A program made the position numbers and the translations under genes. A DNA stretch of 64,000 nucleotides from Pyrenophora tritici-repentis (Eukaryota; Ascomycota; Dothideomycetes; Pleosporales; Pleosporaceae): positions 806,001 through 870,000 of the forward strand of contig NC_089391.1 of assembly GCF_003171515.1 (NCBI RefSeq). Direction: 5' to 3'. Shown one piece after another: positions 9,601 to 19,659 of this stretch; within the stretch, counting starts at the first letter, position 1, and the number at the start of each line of letters is the position of its first letter. The notes beneath the pieces were generated by a model. That model was not told the DNA's origin and did no database searches. It saw only the letters and a list, made by a program, of their open reading frames with translations.

Positions 9601-11228
9601 TTGGTTGTCGCGGCGGTTGCAAAGGCAAACGCGCGAGCTGCCTCAAGCTCTGTGTTGGCGAGGAGGAGCGTAGGGATCTTGTCGATCTCAGGTGTGAAGG
9701 CGATCTCTTGTTGTGATGGCATGAGGTACAGCTTGCTGTCCCAGCCGTGGTAATAGAGATTTTTCGCTCGTAGTTTGGAGTGGGAGAGGACTGATACAAA
9801 CATGTCTGGTGCATATAGCACGTTGGTGAAGGAGACCTTGTTGAGTACACCTTCTGACGTGACGACAGTGATCTGAATGGTACCTACCTGCTTGGCAGTA
9901 ATAGGTCCGGCTCCAGTATTAATTATAGCAGGAGTAGTGTCGTGTAGAATTTGGAACTTGTTGCGATCATTGCAGATGTGATCGCTGCTTCCAGTATCGA
10001 TAATAAATCGTTGTTTGAAATTAGAGGTCTCCTTGGTGAGACTCTGTACCTTCTCTGACAGATGAACTGTTGTAAAGGTAAAACCTTCAGCATTAATAGC
10101 TGCGGCGTTGGTGCTAGTGGGCTGTTGTTTGCCTTGTTGTTGAGCTTGGCGCTGACGCCAGGCTTCAGTGGCGAGATGAGGAAAGGTGTACCAGCAGTCA
10201 TCACCTCCTCCAGTATGGTTGCAGTCGCAGTGCTTGCAGTATGGGGAGGTATTTGTAGGTCTCTGAGTCGCACCCCCAGAACCTCTACCTCGTCCGCGCT
10301 GGGCTCGCCCATTGCCTCGATTGCCGCGGCCACGGGTGGCGCTTCTGTTGGCGTCGTTGTTATCGCCAAGAGGCTGACTGCGGTTGTTGTCACCCCCAGA
10401 AGCTCGGATAGACGTGTTGATGGTCTTAATTGGGTCGTCGCGGCGGGCCTCGTCAATGAGCTCGCTGCACATGCGATCGACGTTCAGAGTAACGTTGCGG
10501 CGCAGATCAGCGCGGCGATCGCGTCCGTAGTCTGGGTAGGCGTTGTTGATAGCAAGAATGAACTGATACACTCGAGCTTTGTTAGATAGCTTACAGTCTG
10601 CGATGACGTCAAGCTTTGCAAGTCCTGCTTTGAACTTGTCGGTGAAGTTGGCTGTAGAGGGGCAGTCTTGAGCTCTCAGCTTGAAGAAATCTGCCCAGAT
10701 AGTACACTCTTCAGTGACGCCTTGTTCACGATAACGAGCTGTAATAGCTTCGTACTTCTGCCTCACAGTAGGCAGGTTCATGACGTTGTCCCATACTGAT
10801 CTTGGTACTGTATTGAGTATGGCCAAGGTGAGAGACGATTCTCGGGAGTTGTAGATACGATAGAGCTCATAGTCTTTGTCGTACTGTATAGTAACTTCTT
10901 TGTTGTGGGCTCGTACGCGTTGTTGAGCGTCAAGCAGAAGTTGTGGCGTGTTGAATGCCGATGACGTAGTTGTCGGTTCAGTTTGATAGTGAGGTGTTTC
11001 TGGGTATGTGACCATGTAGCTGCCGTCGAGTAGACCTCCGATAGAGTGAATATTTGCGTACAGCTTCAATGCTGCTTCCCAGTGGTAAGCGTTGCTACCA
11101 TCTGCTTGTAGCTTTGGGATCGCGTCCATCGCTGTGGATGGCGCCATCGTGACTTTATCGTCGTCGTCGTCGCGCGAGTGACTGATGTTGTGTTCAACTA
11201 ATCGGTTCTGCTGCTGCGGAAATCGCAC
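6618..11228 (-). CDS. Copia1 gag-pol polyprotein
   Basis: One uninterrupted 1536-codon ORF in Ty1/Copia order. Gag occupies about residues 1-330 and is followed by a Cys/His cluster (CKHCDCNHTGGGDDCW). Then come an aspartic protease (FIIDTGSSDHICND, about 405-420), a GAG-pre-integrase segment, an integrase core (HIDIVGPV, HMDNDN, TPHQNGVAEASN, about 640-770), reverse transcriptase (KWVYKYK, TAFLNGKL, AYVDDI, about 1030-1270) and RNase H (GYSDASFADSEDRKSTSGYLF region near the C-terminus). The predicted start is the ATG at 11228. Gag and Pol are in one frame, as in many fungal Copia elements. No inactivating change is seen. Confidence 0.96.
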   Translation of the reverse strand: MRFPQQQNRLVEHNISHSRDDDDDKVTMAPSTAMDAIPKLQADGSNAYHWEAALKLYANIHSIGGLLDGSYMVTYPETPHYQTEPTTTSSAFNTPQLLLDAQQRVRAHNKEVTIQYDKDYELYRIYNSRESSLTLAILNTVPRSVWDNVMNLPTVRQKYEAITARYREQGVTEECTIWADFFKLRAQDCPSTANFTDKFKAGLAKLDVIADCKLSNKARVYQFILAINNAYPDYGRDRRADLRRNVTLNVDRMCSELIDEARRDDPIKTINTSIRASGGDNNRSQPLGDNNDANRSATRGRGNRGNGRAQRGRGRGSGGATQRPTNTSPYCKHCDCNHTGGGDDCWYTFPHLATEAWRQRQAQQQGKQQPTSTNAAAINAEGFTFTTVHLSEKVQSLTKETSNFKQRFIIDTGSSDHICNDRNKFQILHDTTPAIINTGAGPITAKQVGTIQITVVTSEGVLNKVSFTNVLYAPDMFVSVLSHSKLRAKNLYYHGWDSKLYLMPSQQEIAFTPEIDKIPTLLLANTELEAARAFAFATAATTNPTGVLAPYREITLQELHELFGHADPKALKLLVANTTGLRLTTTQAFSCEACMLSKSKKQISRRSPARSTTFLHRIHIDIVGPVTPEGVNGERYWILYTDDYSRYRWIDFTDCKAAITSKLIQHLDKMETQHHVRVSIVHMDNDNMFLNQTTRRYFKDKGIISEPSTAYTPHQNGVAEASNYVVEVRARTMILAAPHISKSYWPYAAQYSIDVLNHSVSSAVPDSKTPRQLLFEHMKVANPVPNLCSFRTFGEAGYVHQPVQRRVQSAKFEPRSVKMYFVGREGSRIYLMWDPVTQSIHRTSSVVWPKHDVKAVVQEDTATTEPDQSFYIQDPPPALDPSSFPHHEVSLPEQGSGYVFDGLETEAQSSFDFDADIDNYNSLTEVANARATPQRRDTSQNAPRHDEISASFDARNILDGRRRITRPPNRYAAVSRCFATAITEATTTDLPPEPATRKAARLHPYSKQWIAAEDEELVSLDQNGTWETTTTIPPGVYALPTKWVYKYKVKDDGQLERFKARLVVCGNRQETDFWRETYAAVARATTLKVLLALVATEDLECEQADVVTAFLNGKLDKDEVVYVRLPDGRKAKLIKALYGLRRSPRLWYNELSSYLKGIGFDPLESDPCVFKHLDGSLILAYVDDIIFITATKQRMKEIKEAVYKKYKCRDLGPISHYLGLRIRRSRPSRLIEISMESYVDKLVEEYSRQHALPRYTPLDTSVLKLKLRSPTDLATQQQIQNYQKVIGKLLYPATQLRADISFHVAYLARAMSNPTPQHYEYAIQIIDYLKTFKSLVMSYRATSPHARMPITMYATSYDDNKNNTNPTLHLHGYSDASFADSEDRKSTSGYLFKLAGGTICHKSVKQKLVTTSTTEAEYVALTYAAKEATWLYRLLHQLGYNGTDTHPILIYGDNAPSIQLLHSEGHHERTKHVDIYYHYIKDQVREGNLHVEHVRTHEMAADGLTKPLERQAHSRYLQQLGLTTPTIETKDYNKGG

Positions 11229-11254
11229 CTCTAGAGCACTTTATCGTGATAGAG

Positions 11255-11268
11255 GAGGGCTCATAACC
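11255..11268 (-). promoter_or_regulatory. Copia1 primer-binding site (half-tRNA-iMet type)
   Basis: Immediately inside the 5' LTR the minus strand reads GGTTATGAGCCC. This is complementary to the anticodon-loop region of eukaryotic initiator tRNA-Met (GGGCTCATAACC). Priming from an internally cleaved tRNA-iMet fragment is established for Drosophila copia. Copia2 has the same core (GTTATGAGCCC) at 36689-36699. Confidence 0.75.
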
Positions 11269-11439
11269 TGATGAAGGTGGAGAAAACGTGCGAGAACTTG
11301 TTGTATTGGAGCTACGGGAGGAGTGAGAATATCTATGGTGCGCGCACGGAGCAGCTGACTAATCAGTGCCTGGCCAATCAGAGCACGGGAAGCCTGATTC
11401 ACCGTGAATACTAGTGAAGGCTCTTACCGCGTCTCGACA
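11269..11439 (-). repeat. Copia1 5' LTR
   Basis: 171 bp, identical by eye to 6419-6589. Followed on the right by the target duplication GTATC (11440-11444). Confidence 0.95.
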
Positions 11440-11656
11440 GTATCGTCTCACTCGTCAATATACTTAAGTACAGTCAAGTACAATGTGGTGCATAACGCAC
11501 TAAGCCGTCTTCCAGCCGCCGTGTATGGGAGTCGTCATTGCGCCGCGGACGTTCCAGTCCTTCCAGAGGTCGTCTTCGAGTTGAGCCTTGTCGTGATCTT
11601 GGTGAATTCCATTACTACCTAAGTAGATCTACGGCCATTTTCCTTGCGCCACTATA

Positions 11657-13396
11657 CTATTGGTGCGTTGCTATTGGTGCGTAGAAGCTGAATTTGCCCG
11701 TGGGGTCATACTTCTGCTTAAGCGCCTGGAGCTTCTTCTGCCTCCAGCTCTCGTGACCATACCAGGCTTTCGGTCCCTCATCACCGTACGCATAGTTTAC
11801 ATACGTATGTAATTCCTTTGACCCTGTACCCTCCCGGATGATGTCGCGAAGCTGAGTGCCGAGCTTCTTGACGGCATTGTCCTGCGCCTTGCCAGTGGAG
11901 TTGTATACGATCAGAGGTGCAGCGAGGGTGTGCGCGTCGCGGAAGCCGAACGCGCTAGCGTTGTTGTTACGGAAGCGGACACCGCCACTGGCGTAGTCTT
12001 CGAACATGAAGATGGAGTTATAGTATGGGTTGTCGGTACCAGAAATAGCGGAGGAGTAGAGGTCCCAGGCCTTTCGCTGCGCAGTGACGTTGTAGGATTT
12101 TATGTAGATAGGGAAGCGAGGATTGTTGAAGCCAAAGTCCTGACATGGAGGCGATTCGAGGGCGATACCAGTCCACTTTGCGAGATCCTTGTAGGTGCCG
12201 GACTGAGGCGTCGTAGCGAGGGGACCGATTTTGTGAAAGGGGGTGGTGTACTTGGCATCGACAGCAGTAACACCCTCTTGGACGATGTAGATCACGATGA
12301 CCGGCTGGTTCTATGTTAGCGACTGGAATTTTATCAAGGCTTGTAAATCATCTCACCCCCTCAGTGCTGTATGTTGCATCGTTCTGCCAGTAAGTCCAGT
12401 CATGAATGTCCGCGGCCTGCTTTCCACCCTGGAGAATGTACTTGTTGACAGCCTCGTACACCTCCTCGACCTTATCACCGCTGAAGACAATAGTCTCAAT
12501 TGCCCAGTCGTAATGCTTGATGTCGTAAACCTTGGTAGTGACGGATGTGACGATGCCGAAGTTGTGGCCAGCGCCTTGCATGCCCCACCACAAGTCTGAT
12601 TTGCTATCGATCGTCTTCAAGTCTCCGTTCGCGAGCACAACCTTCATGGAAAGTAACTGATCGGTGATCAGACCATAGTGACCCTGGAACCACCCGTGAC
12701 CGCCACCGAGGGCCGGTCCCAAGAAGCTGACGCATTCACAGCATCCGGTGACTAAGTTTTGTTAGAACACGTCGAAGCTGTTGTGAATGTGTAACTAGAT
12801 CTTACCAGTCTGCTTTCCAATAGCCCAAAGAGTATCAGTCAAATTCTTCGTGTTGATGCCACCCCCTACGGTCACCGACTTTCCATCCTTGGCGATCGAG
12901 ATAGAGTTTAGCTGAGGCATATAGATCTCGATACCATAGTCCATCCTGCCCAAAGTTGTAAGGGTTCCATGATGGCCGTTGTAGGTGAGGAAAGGAATGT
13001 TATGCGTATTCGCAAAGTTGACCTGCAGCAAACATTGTTAGTACCACTCATCGCTTACTTTTGAATGAGCGCATCAACAACAGGACTTACGATCTTTTGA
13101 ACATCCCTATCTATGCCCGGTGCGATGACGATGTTTGGCGTGGGAGCTTCAAGATTGGACCATCGATTTGTGTAGGTAGCAAACTCCTTTGTGCCTGGAA
13201 GGTAGATCTTCGCATTGACAGAAAGCTTTGTTGCCAATGTCTTCCAGTCGATGCCGGCTGCAGGGGTTCTAGGAGAGAGATTGAAGGGCGAAGCAAAACC
13301 TCCTCCGATGTTTGGCACGACCGACGTCAGGACCCAGCCTGCAACAACGAATAGCGTCAGGATGCTAGGTAACATGATGCTGGTAGAAAAGCACAA
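11657..13396 (-). CDS. Berberine-bridge/6-hydroxynicotine-oxidase-like FAD oxidase, probably secreted
   Basis: Four exons on the minus strand: 13396-13091, 13022-12806, 12751-12357 and 12310-11657. The introns are 68, 54 and 46 nt, all GT-AG, and the joined frame is open for 523 codons. The N-terminus is hydrophobic (signal peptide; an alternative start is the ATG at 13375). The PCMH-type FAD-binding domain shows VNFANTHNIPF followed by NGHHG, whose His matches the position of the covalent FAD histidine in the family. After it come a Cys-containing TGCCECVSFLG loop and GPALGGGHGWFQGHYGL. A BBE C-terminal domain ends in YGHESWRQKKLQALKQKYDP. The length equals the family norm. Such enzymes oxidise alkaloids, carbohydrates or secondary metabolites. 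The substrate cannot be told. No inactivating change is seen. Confidence 0.9.
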
Positions 13397-14391
13397 ATAT
13401 TGGTGCGAGAGGGATGGAAGATACCAATGTGCTGGAGTTTGGCTTCAAGCCCTGGAGCTACCTCCAACAAAAAGGAACGTCCAATAAATAGCTAAGGGCA
13501 TTATCATCGATGACGAAGAATACTGGAAGGTTTTGCAGTGGTCCTGATGGCTTGAAGGCGGGACAGGTTACAAGGATGGACGGAGACAAGGGTGAACCTG
13601 CCCGGGTGGTCCTACGATAATCTTGACCATTCGCCTCGACTCGTGCGGCTGTGTGTTATTGAGTGGATCAGGGAGTCTCCGTTGAGCCCCGGCATTACCG
13701 CCATTGGCTCGTTGCTTTGACCAGATCCCGCAAGCCGCGCCGTCAACCGCCTAGACTCTGACAGCTGCCGTTCACGCGCTAGTGCGTGGCGTTCATCTCC
13801 TGCCGCTTCTCTCATGGCTTGGATAACTTCGAAACCTGCGCGGTTTGCAGAGTTACTCAAGGAAATGGGTGTCGTCCTATCTCTCGTAGACTACGCTGTC
13901 GGTACCCGAATGCGTAATGTGACCATGACTGCGCACCTTTGGGGGTTACACTTGGTTCCCGGTGCATAGCAGACCGAAGAAAGAGGGGAATACATCCACT
14001 CAATCCTTCAGCTCGCGCAGACATCGGCCGTGGACCTACCAGAGAACAGCATGGCTGCACGCGATATTACCATGCTCGCTAATGCAACTCTGCGACCCAT
14101 GCCGTAATTCCAATATGCGGCAAGAACTGTGCCTTTGACTTATCACTTCCCCTTGCATAAGGTCGGCCCGCGAGCTCAAGCTTGGCGGTCGATGTGACTC
14201 CGGGTCACAGTGATCCAGCTAGCCGAGGAACATACTCATTCAACTCCTGTTCATGGCCTTGTCACGTGCAATTTGAAATACATGATATATGTTACATGTT
14301 TTTATTCTGCTTCTTCACTCATTTCAATCGAACAACCGACGGCAGTGCTGTTGCTGAGTTATATTCGAGCACCTTAAATAGAGAAATCGCC
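13397..14391. other. Intergenic, no feature recognised
   Basis: About 1 kb between the oxidase and the rhodopsin-like gene. Short ORFs exist on both strands but none has recognisable motifs or codon structure. The promoters of the two divergent neighbours must lie here. Confidence 0.4.
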
Positions 14392-15608
14392 ATGGGTACT
14401 GTGGAATTTTGGACGCTCTATACTCTTAGTGTCTTGATCACATTTTTGCGAATATATGCCAGTACCACAGTTGGTGTTCACAATCTACGATGGGACGACC
14501 GTGTCATGTGTATTGCAATTGTGAGCAACGGGAATCTCTGTTGCCTATATCACCTTTTTACTGACGATTCTTGAACCAGCTCTTCTATACAGCACAATGT
14601 GTCCTCGGGTATATACTGGGGGCAGTTGCCCAGGGCCTCGCCAATGATGGTATGACGCCGGATGAGCGCAGTGTACTCTCGCAAGATGATCACGAGTACA
14701 TTATGCGGTATGTGCAAAGCCAGTCCTTCGTATAAGCAATACGACAACGTTCATCTCTAGTGTGTGAACCACTATGTCGCGAATGTAGCTAACATGACTC
14801 CAGAGTTATGGGATCTAAAATCCAGGTGGCGGGATGGACAGTAGCTGTATGTCTACTTTGGTCGCTCAAGCTATGTGTAGCACTTTTCTACCTTCGTCTT
14901 ACCGTATGTGTATCTATCGCATCAGATCTATGAGCTTTGACTGACAGAGCCACACAGAGCTGCCTCCAGAAACTCAGGACCCATGTTCATATCGCTTTTG
15001 GTCTTATCACTATTACCTTCATCACTAGCCTCTTAACGATATACCTTTCCTGCCAACCCTTCTCCCACTACTGGCAGATCGTTCCTAACCCTGGTAACGT
15101 ATGTCAAGCAGCGATATCAAAGCCCATAATCTGGGTGACATTCGTTTCGAACTTATCTACTGACGTACATCTGCTCTTGATACCTGTTCTTATGCTACGG
15201 AAATCGAGCTTGAAGAAGTACGAGAAGGTTGCTATCATGTTGGTACTTGGCGCTGGCGTGCTGGTCATTGCGTGCGCTACGCTCAAGAGTATCTATCTTA
15301 TCGTAGTAGGACACTATCTCCCAGCTGCCGAGTCTCGAACCTTTATACTGATCGATCTTTAGGACCCTGCTCACAGCGGTGAGAACACAGCTTCTTGGGG
15401 TACTCGGGAAACATTCGTCGCCATCTTTACCACCAATCTGCCCATGATCTATGCCTTACTCAAGAAATGGCTCGCACCTTTCCTCCCAAGTACAACCCGC
15501 TCAAGCTACACCAAACCACACAAGTCCTCCAGCAGTGGCTTTAGAACTATCAGAAGTAACAGCAATGATGATAGGGTTAGGGCTAACGGTGTCACATGGG
15601 GCGTCTAA
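14392..15608 (+). CDS. Fungal rhodopsin-domain integral membrane protein
   Basis: Five exons are proposed: 14392-14520, 14580-14707, 14804-14903, 14958-15305 and 15363-15608. Introns have GT-AG ends and the joined frame encodes about 316 residues. Hydrophobic segments alternate with short loops (TLYTLSVLITFLRIYAST, FYTAQCVLGYILGAVAQG, WTVAVCLLWSLKLCVALF, IAFGLITITFITSLLTIYL, and others), about seven in all. SWGTRETFVAIFTTNLPMIY fits the last conserved block of the fungal-specific rhodopsin-like family (not light-sensing opsins). The frame stops at TAA 15606-15608. A typical-looking charged tail continues in another frame to about 15795, so a further intron or a frameshift near 15575-15640 is possible. 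The function of this family is largely unknown. Confidence 0.75.
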
Positions 15609-16258
15609 CGTTACCTCGAATCTGACGTTCGGTAATGAGAGGGGAGAGCAGATGGTAAAGGGAGGCAATGTAAAACTGCAACATATGCAATGTACTACAA
15701 TTCAACAACAAGGGAAGGGCATAATTGCCGTAACGAATCAGGTCATCATTACTTCCGGAGGCCTCGGTAGTTTGCGGGGCAATCACACATCCTAGATTCT
15801 GTAGTGTAGTAAAGAACGTCTCACGTCAAGATTTCTATCCGTCTCCCGACTCGCCACATAAGCAGTTGAACTAAGTTGGCTGTGTCACACTTCTGCGTCA
15901 GGTATATCCCTACGTGGTTGAGTCAGCCTTGCTCGACGGTGGACTGCTGCATGGCTCTCGGTCCACCGAACCTTCCTACATACCCCGTACACCCTCATGC
16001 AATTGCAGTTTCCGGTTCATGCAAGTGATCAATCTTTCATCCCACGCCAAGCCACTCTCCCCTAATGATAATCTTAACCGAAGAGCGCTAGCTCTTGTCA
16101 GCAGTACTTTGTGTAGGGAGACAACAGTATCTCCTAGCCCATAGAAGGCAACAATCAAACATATTTGCAAATATGAACCGTCGAAGCGCTATATTTGTGT
16201 CAAATTAGATGAGATCTTGTGGTAAACTAATAATTATTGATAATTGTGTGTCTTGTAA
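15609..16258. other. Intergenic with a degenerate dispersed repeat
   Basis: About 15790-16258 has no gene. The segment at about 15985-16110 is a diverged copy of one at about 26408-26520. Both contain the sequence GTTTCCGGTTC, then ATCCCACGCCAAG, then a stretch around AGTACT. Confidence 0.45.
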
Positions 16259-18961
16259 CAAGATGCCAACAATCAAGCCTGCTTGATGGGCTTGATTGAT
16301 TTGATTGAGTGAATACAATCAAGCCAAATCAAGCCCAGACTGCTCAAAAGTACAAGCAAATCAAGCCCATCAAGCAGGCTTGATTGGTGAGCTTGATAGG
16401 CTTGATCCTGGCTATATCGTAGAACGTGAAGCCGTAGATTTTGGTATAACCTAGGTTCCATCCCATCTTCTCTCACTTAAAGGCTAGTACGTACAGGGCA
16501 TAGCGCCCACAACGTTAGCCGGCGGAGATATAGATCTTAGTTCCCGTAGCACAATAATTAACACGATTCTCTACATGTTCTATTCCCAGTGCTACCCGTT
16601 GCCATTATGCCAGACCCCAGACATCCTCGTAAACGCCCTGCTGCCGCTCCTGTTGCCGCCGCTGGTCGCTCAAAACGCCAGAAAGGCAGTAAATCACAGC
16701 CTATAACTATCGAAGCTTCGCAGCCATCTCACCCTTTCGTTATCGACGAGGATACACAGCGCGAGACTCCGCCAACGTCGCCGCGTCGAGCTATACTGGC
16801 CGCGAGCCAAGGCGTTGATTTCGAGATGCAGTTGCGCGACTCAATACCCGAAGATGCAATTGTCGCGCCTATTGAAGCCTCTGAGGTAGCTGCAGCGGCG
16901 TCTGAAGCGGTAGATGAAGGCGAGCCAGAGCCTGACTTCGACCCGCGTATGGCCGATAACTTTGATGGCATTAACTGGAGTCGCCTGCCACGGTATATGA
17001 AGCCTCTTCGGACACAGAAGCAGAAGAAAAGCTGGGTATACAACTACGGTTATCGGCTTACTCTCCGCAGTAATACCAACAGGATATTCTGGCTGTGCCA
17101 CATCTGTCACAAGCGTAAAGCAGCGACTGCTGGCTTTGCGGAGACGACGGAGGCAACTAGTACTGCTGCGAGGCACCTGAATAGGGATCATGGAATAACA
17201 AACGCTGGCGAGCAACCGCCTCAGCAGCTTCTTGGAGGCCAGAAATCGCTAGAAATGATGCTGAAGGGCGGCTTCGGCGTTAGCCAAAGGGTTGCGAACG
17301 AGATAGAAAACTTCGACGTACAGTCCTTTCGAATAGCAGCTGTTAGCTGGCTTGTTGACAACAACCTCGCCCTCTGCTAGTTCGAAGATCCAGCTTTCCG
17401 CAGGATGATACATTTCGCGAATCCTGAAGCTGAGCAGGCGCTCTGGAGTAGTCGCACAAGCGTTGCGCAGTTTGTGATGAGGCTGTACAACTTCATGCAG
17501 CCTCAGGTCGTCGATGAGCTGCGTTGCGCGGCGAGCAGGATACATATAAGCTTTGATGGGTGGACCGTTAAAGGTGGCAAGCGTGGCTTCTTCGGTATTG
17601 TCGCTCACTTTGCCACGGCTGAGGGCGACCTTAGGGACGTTGCTATTGACCTGCCGCAGCTCTCAGGTGCCCATACTGGCGACAGGATAGCTGATTGTGT
17701 CGCTGAAACTCTGCAGAAGTTTAATATAACTGCGCAGAACGTTGGCTACTTCATGCTCGACAACGCGTTCAATAACGACACTGCTATCGCGGCCCTTGGA
17801 GCGAAGTTTGGCTTCAAGTCTAAGCATCGCCGGCTACGTTGTAGCGCTCATACAATCAACTTAGTTGGCTAGTCGATTATATTTGGTTCAAACAAGGACG
17901 CCTTTAACAACGACGAGAACTTGGCTGTAAGTCTACCTGTTCTTTTCAATGAAGCTTTCTAACGCTGTACAGGAGGAAGAGAAATACCTCAACGAGTGGC
18001 GTAAGCAGGGCCCATTAGGCACGCTTATAGACGTTATTAGCTACATCAAAACGCCACAACAGTACGACATGTTCGCGAACTTTCAGCGCCTCGCGAGGCA
18101 GGACTTACCGGCCGACGACGACGCTAAATTCCAAATACTCGAGCCTGTAAAGCCTTGCGTTACGCGCTGGAACTCCTTTTGTTCAGCGTTTGAGAGAGCT
18201 GTATTACTACAACCCGCGTTCAACTCCTACGTTTGTTTCTACGTGGAACAGCAGCGCGTTGCCGACTCACACGCTCGAACGAAGAACAACAAGAAGCCCC
18301 AGGCGCCTGCTTGGATGAGATCTAAGGGCCTCACAGCTGCTGATTAGGCTGTTATGACCGAGTATATTGAGGTGCTGAAGCCGCTGAAAGATGCTACAAA
18401 GCGCCTTGAAGGCAGAGGCAAATGTGGCCGTTTCGGTGCGATATACGAGGTTATACCAGTGTTTGAGTTCCTCATGGGGCGCTTTGAGCAGCGTCTCCGG
18501 CAGTACGAGAGGGTTGATTTTGAGCAGCGCGAGGCGCCTGAAGATCACATCTCTATCAACTTTCGCGCAGCGTGGGAGAAGCTCAACGACTACTACAGTA
18601 AACTCGACGACTCACCCGCGTACTTTGCGGCCTGCGCTCTTCACCCGTACTATTGACGCTATTGCGAGAAGGCGTGGCGTAATAAGCCTGAGTGGCTCGT
18701 CGCCTGTATGGCTGACTTTCGTGCTCTTTGGGCAGAGTATACGACCTCTACTCCTCCAACAAAGCCCTCAAAAGAGCGTGATAACGGCGCTATTGACGAG
18801 GCTATCTCGTACATCATAAGCGATAGCGAGGACGATGATGAGCTCACAGATGAGTACGACAGGTGGCGCAAATTGGAGCCAAAGTGGACGAGTAAGCAGC
18901 ACAACAGCCCTAACGTTGACGGCAACCCTATCAAGTACTGGGTACAGCTTCAGTCTAAGTA
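16259..18961 (+). mobile_element. hAT transposon (hAT1), 3' end lost
   Basis: The left terminus is placed at CAAGATGCCAACAATCAAGCC, similar to the hAT2 terminus CAGACATGCCAACAAGCAAG. Just inside is a perfect 27-bp inverted repeat (16271-16297 against 16359-16385) rich in TTGATT/AATCAA, like the subterminal repeats of the other hAT copies here. The coding part ends shortly after 18957, before the dimerisation region, and no right terminus was found. The copy is therefore 3'-truncated. Confidence 0.8.
16607..18961 (+). pseudogene. hAT transposase with four premature stops and a retained intron
   Basis: The frame starts at ATG 16607. It shows a BED-like zinc finger (FWLCHICHKRK...HLNRDHG), the hAT core (SFDGWTVKGGKRGFFGIVAH, YFMLDNAFNNDTA, RLRCSAHTINLVG) and a GT-AG intron at 17927-17972 that keeps the frame open. 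In-frame stops lie at 17378 (TAG), 17870 (TAG), 18345 (TAG) and 18654 (TGA). Alignment with hAT2 suggests the originals were CAG, CAG, TGG and CGA: all C-to-T or G-to-A. The C-terminal dimerisation block present in hAT2 (SSCQCERLFSELGDLLEPRR) is missing here. It cannot make transposase. Confidence 0.9.
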
Positions 18962-19655
18962 GTAGATGATACAATACTATGCGAGACAAAATGAGAAGGT
19001 GGAAACTTCTCGATGCCATCGAGTATGTGCTCAATAGTTATTGTAGTGGCACCATCATCTTCAGGCAACAATGCTGAACACATGCTCTGCACGACGCTGA
19101 CCCCAGCAGCAGTGGCCATTTAGCGCCCGCCACGAAGCTCGTACAACATCGAAACCCCATACTCAGCGCCACATTATGCAACAATTCATAGGCAGCTCCA
19201 ATGAAAGTGCGGAAATCTATGATCATGCAAGGAATGACAAGCCACAAGACAAGACTTTTGGAATAGCAACGCAATTTCTTGGTACACAGGCGATCGACAA
19301 GGCTACTCATGCCTTATCCTCACGAAGATCTTAATTCGACTTTGGGCAGCGGCTGCATATAGTTCCTCCAATGCATGATTGGGTCAAGGGCTGCATGATC
19401 ATTGTAAATAGATGCTATAACTTGAATTATCTGAATGCGGCACAGAGCTCAACGTTATGTACTGTCCATGCGTTGCGAATGGTATTGATTCCGATCAGAG
19501 GTGGGGTCGACTTGGCGCACAACCCGCTTATTGTGCTTGCAGCATCAACACCATTCGGGTACGACACTATTGCAAACAGCGATCTACACTGAAAATTTTA
19601 CAGCTTGGACAAGTTGATCAGGGTCAGACTAACTACACCTATGCTACAGTCCTTA
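18962..19655. other. No feature recognised
   Basis: About 690 bp after the truncated hAT1. A 90-codon minus-strand ORF (19038-19310) has no recognisable motif. Nothing else is supported. Confidence 0.35.
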
Positions 19656-19659
19656 GCGT

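Larger units (their letters stand above)
6419..11439 (-). mobile_element. Ty1/Copia LTR retrotransposon (Copia1), complete
   Basis: The 5021-bp element has two 171-bp LTRs (6419-6589 and 11269-11439) that are identical by eye, starting TGATGAAGG and ending TCTCGACA. It is flanked by the 5-bp duplication GTATC (6414-6418 and 11440-11444). The coding strand is minus, so the 5' LTR is the right one. A polypurine tract (GTGGGGGTG on the minus strand) borders the 3' LTR at 6590. Identical LTRs, a perfect TSD and one intact gag-pol ORF point to a very recent insertion that could still be competent. Confidence 0.97.

Noticed and set aside
10062..10589. Plus-strand 175-codon ORF within Copia1
   Set aside because: An antisense shadow of the gag-pol frame.
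19038..19310. Minus-strand 90-codon ORF as a gene
   Set aside because: No motif, no intron or start support, and it lies in degenerate repeat-rich sequence.
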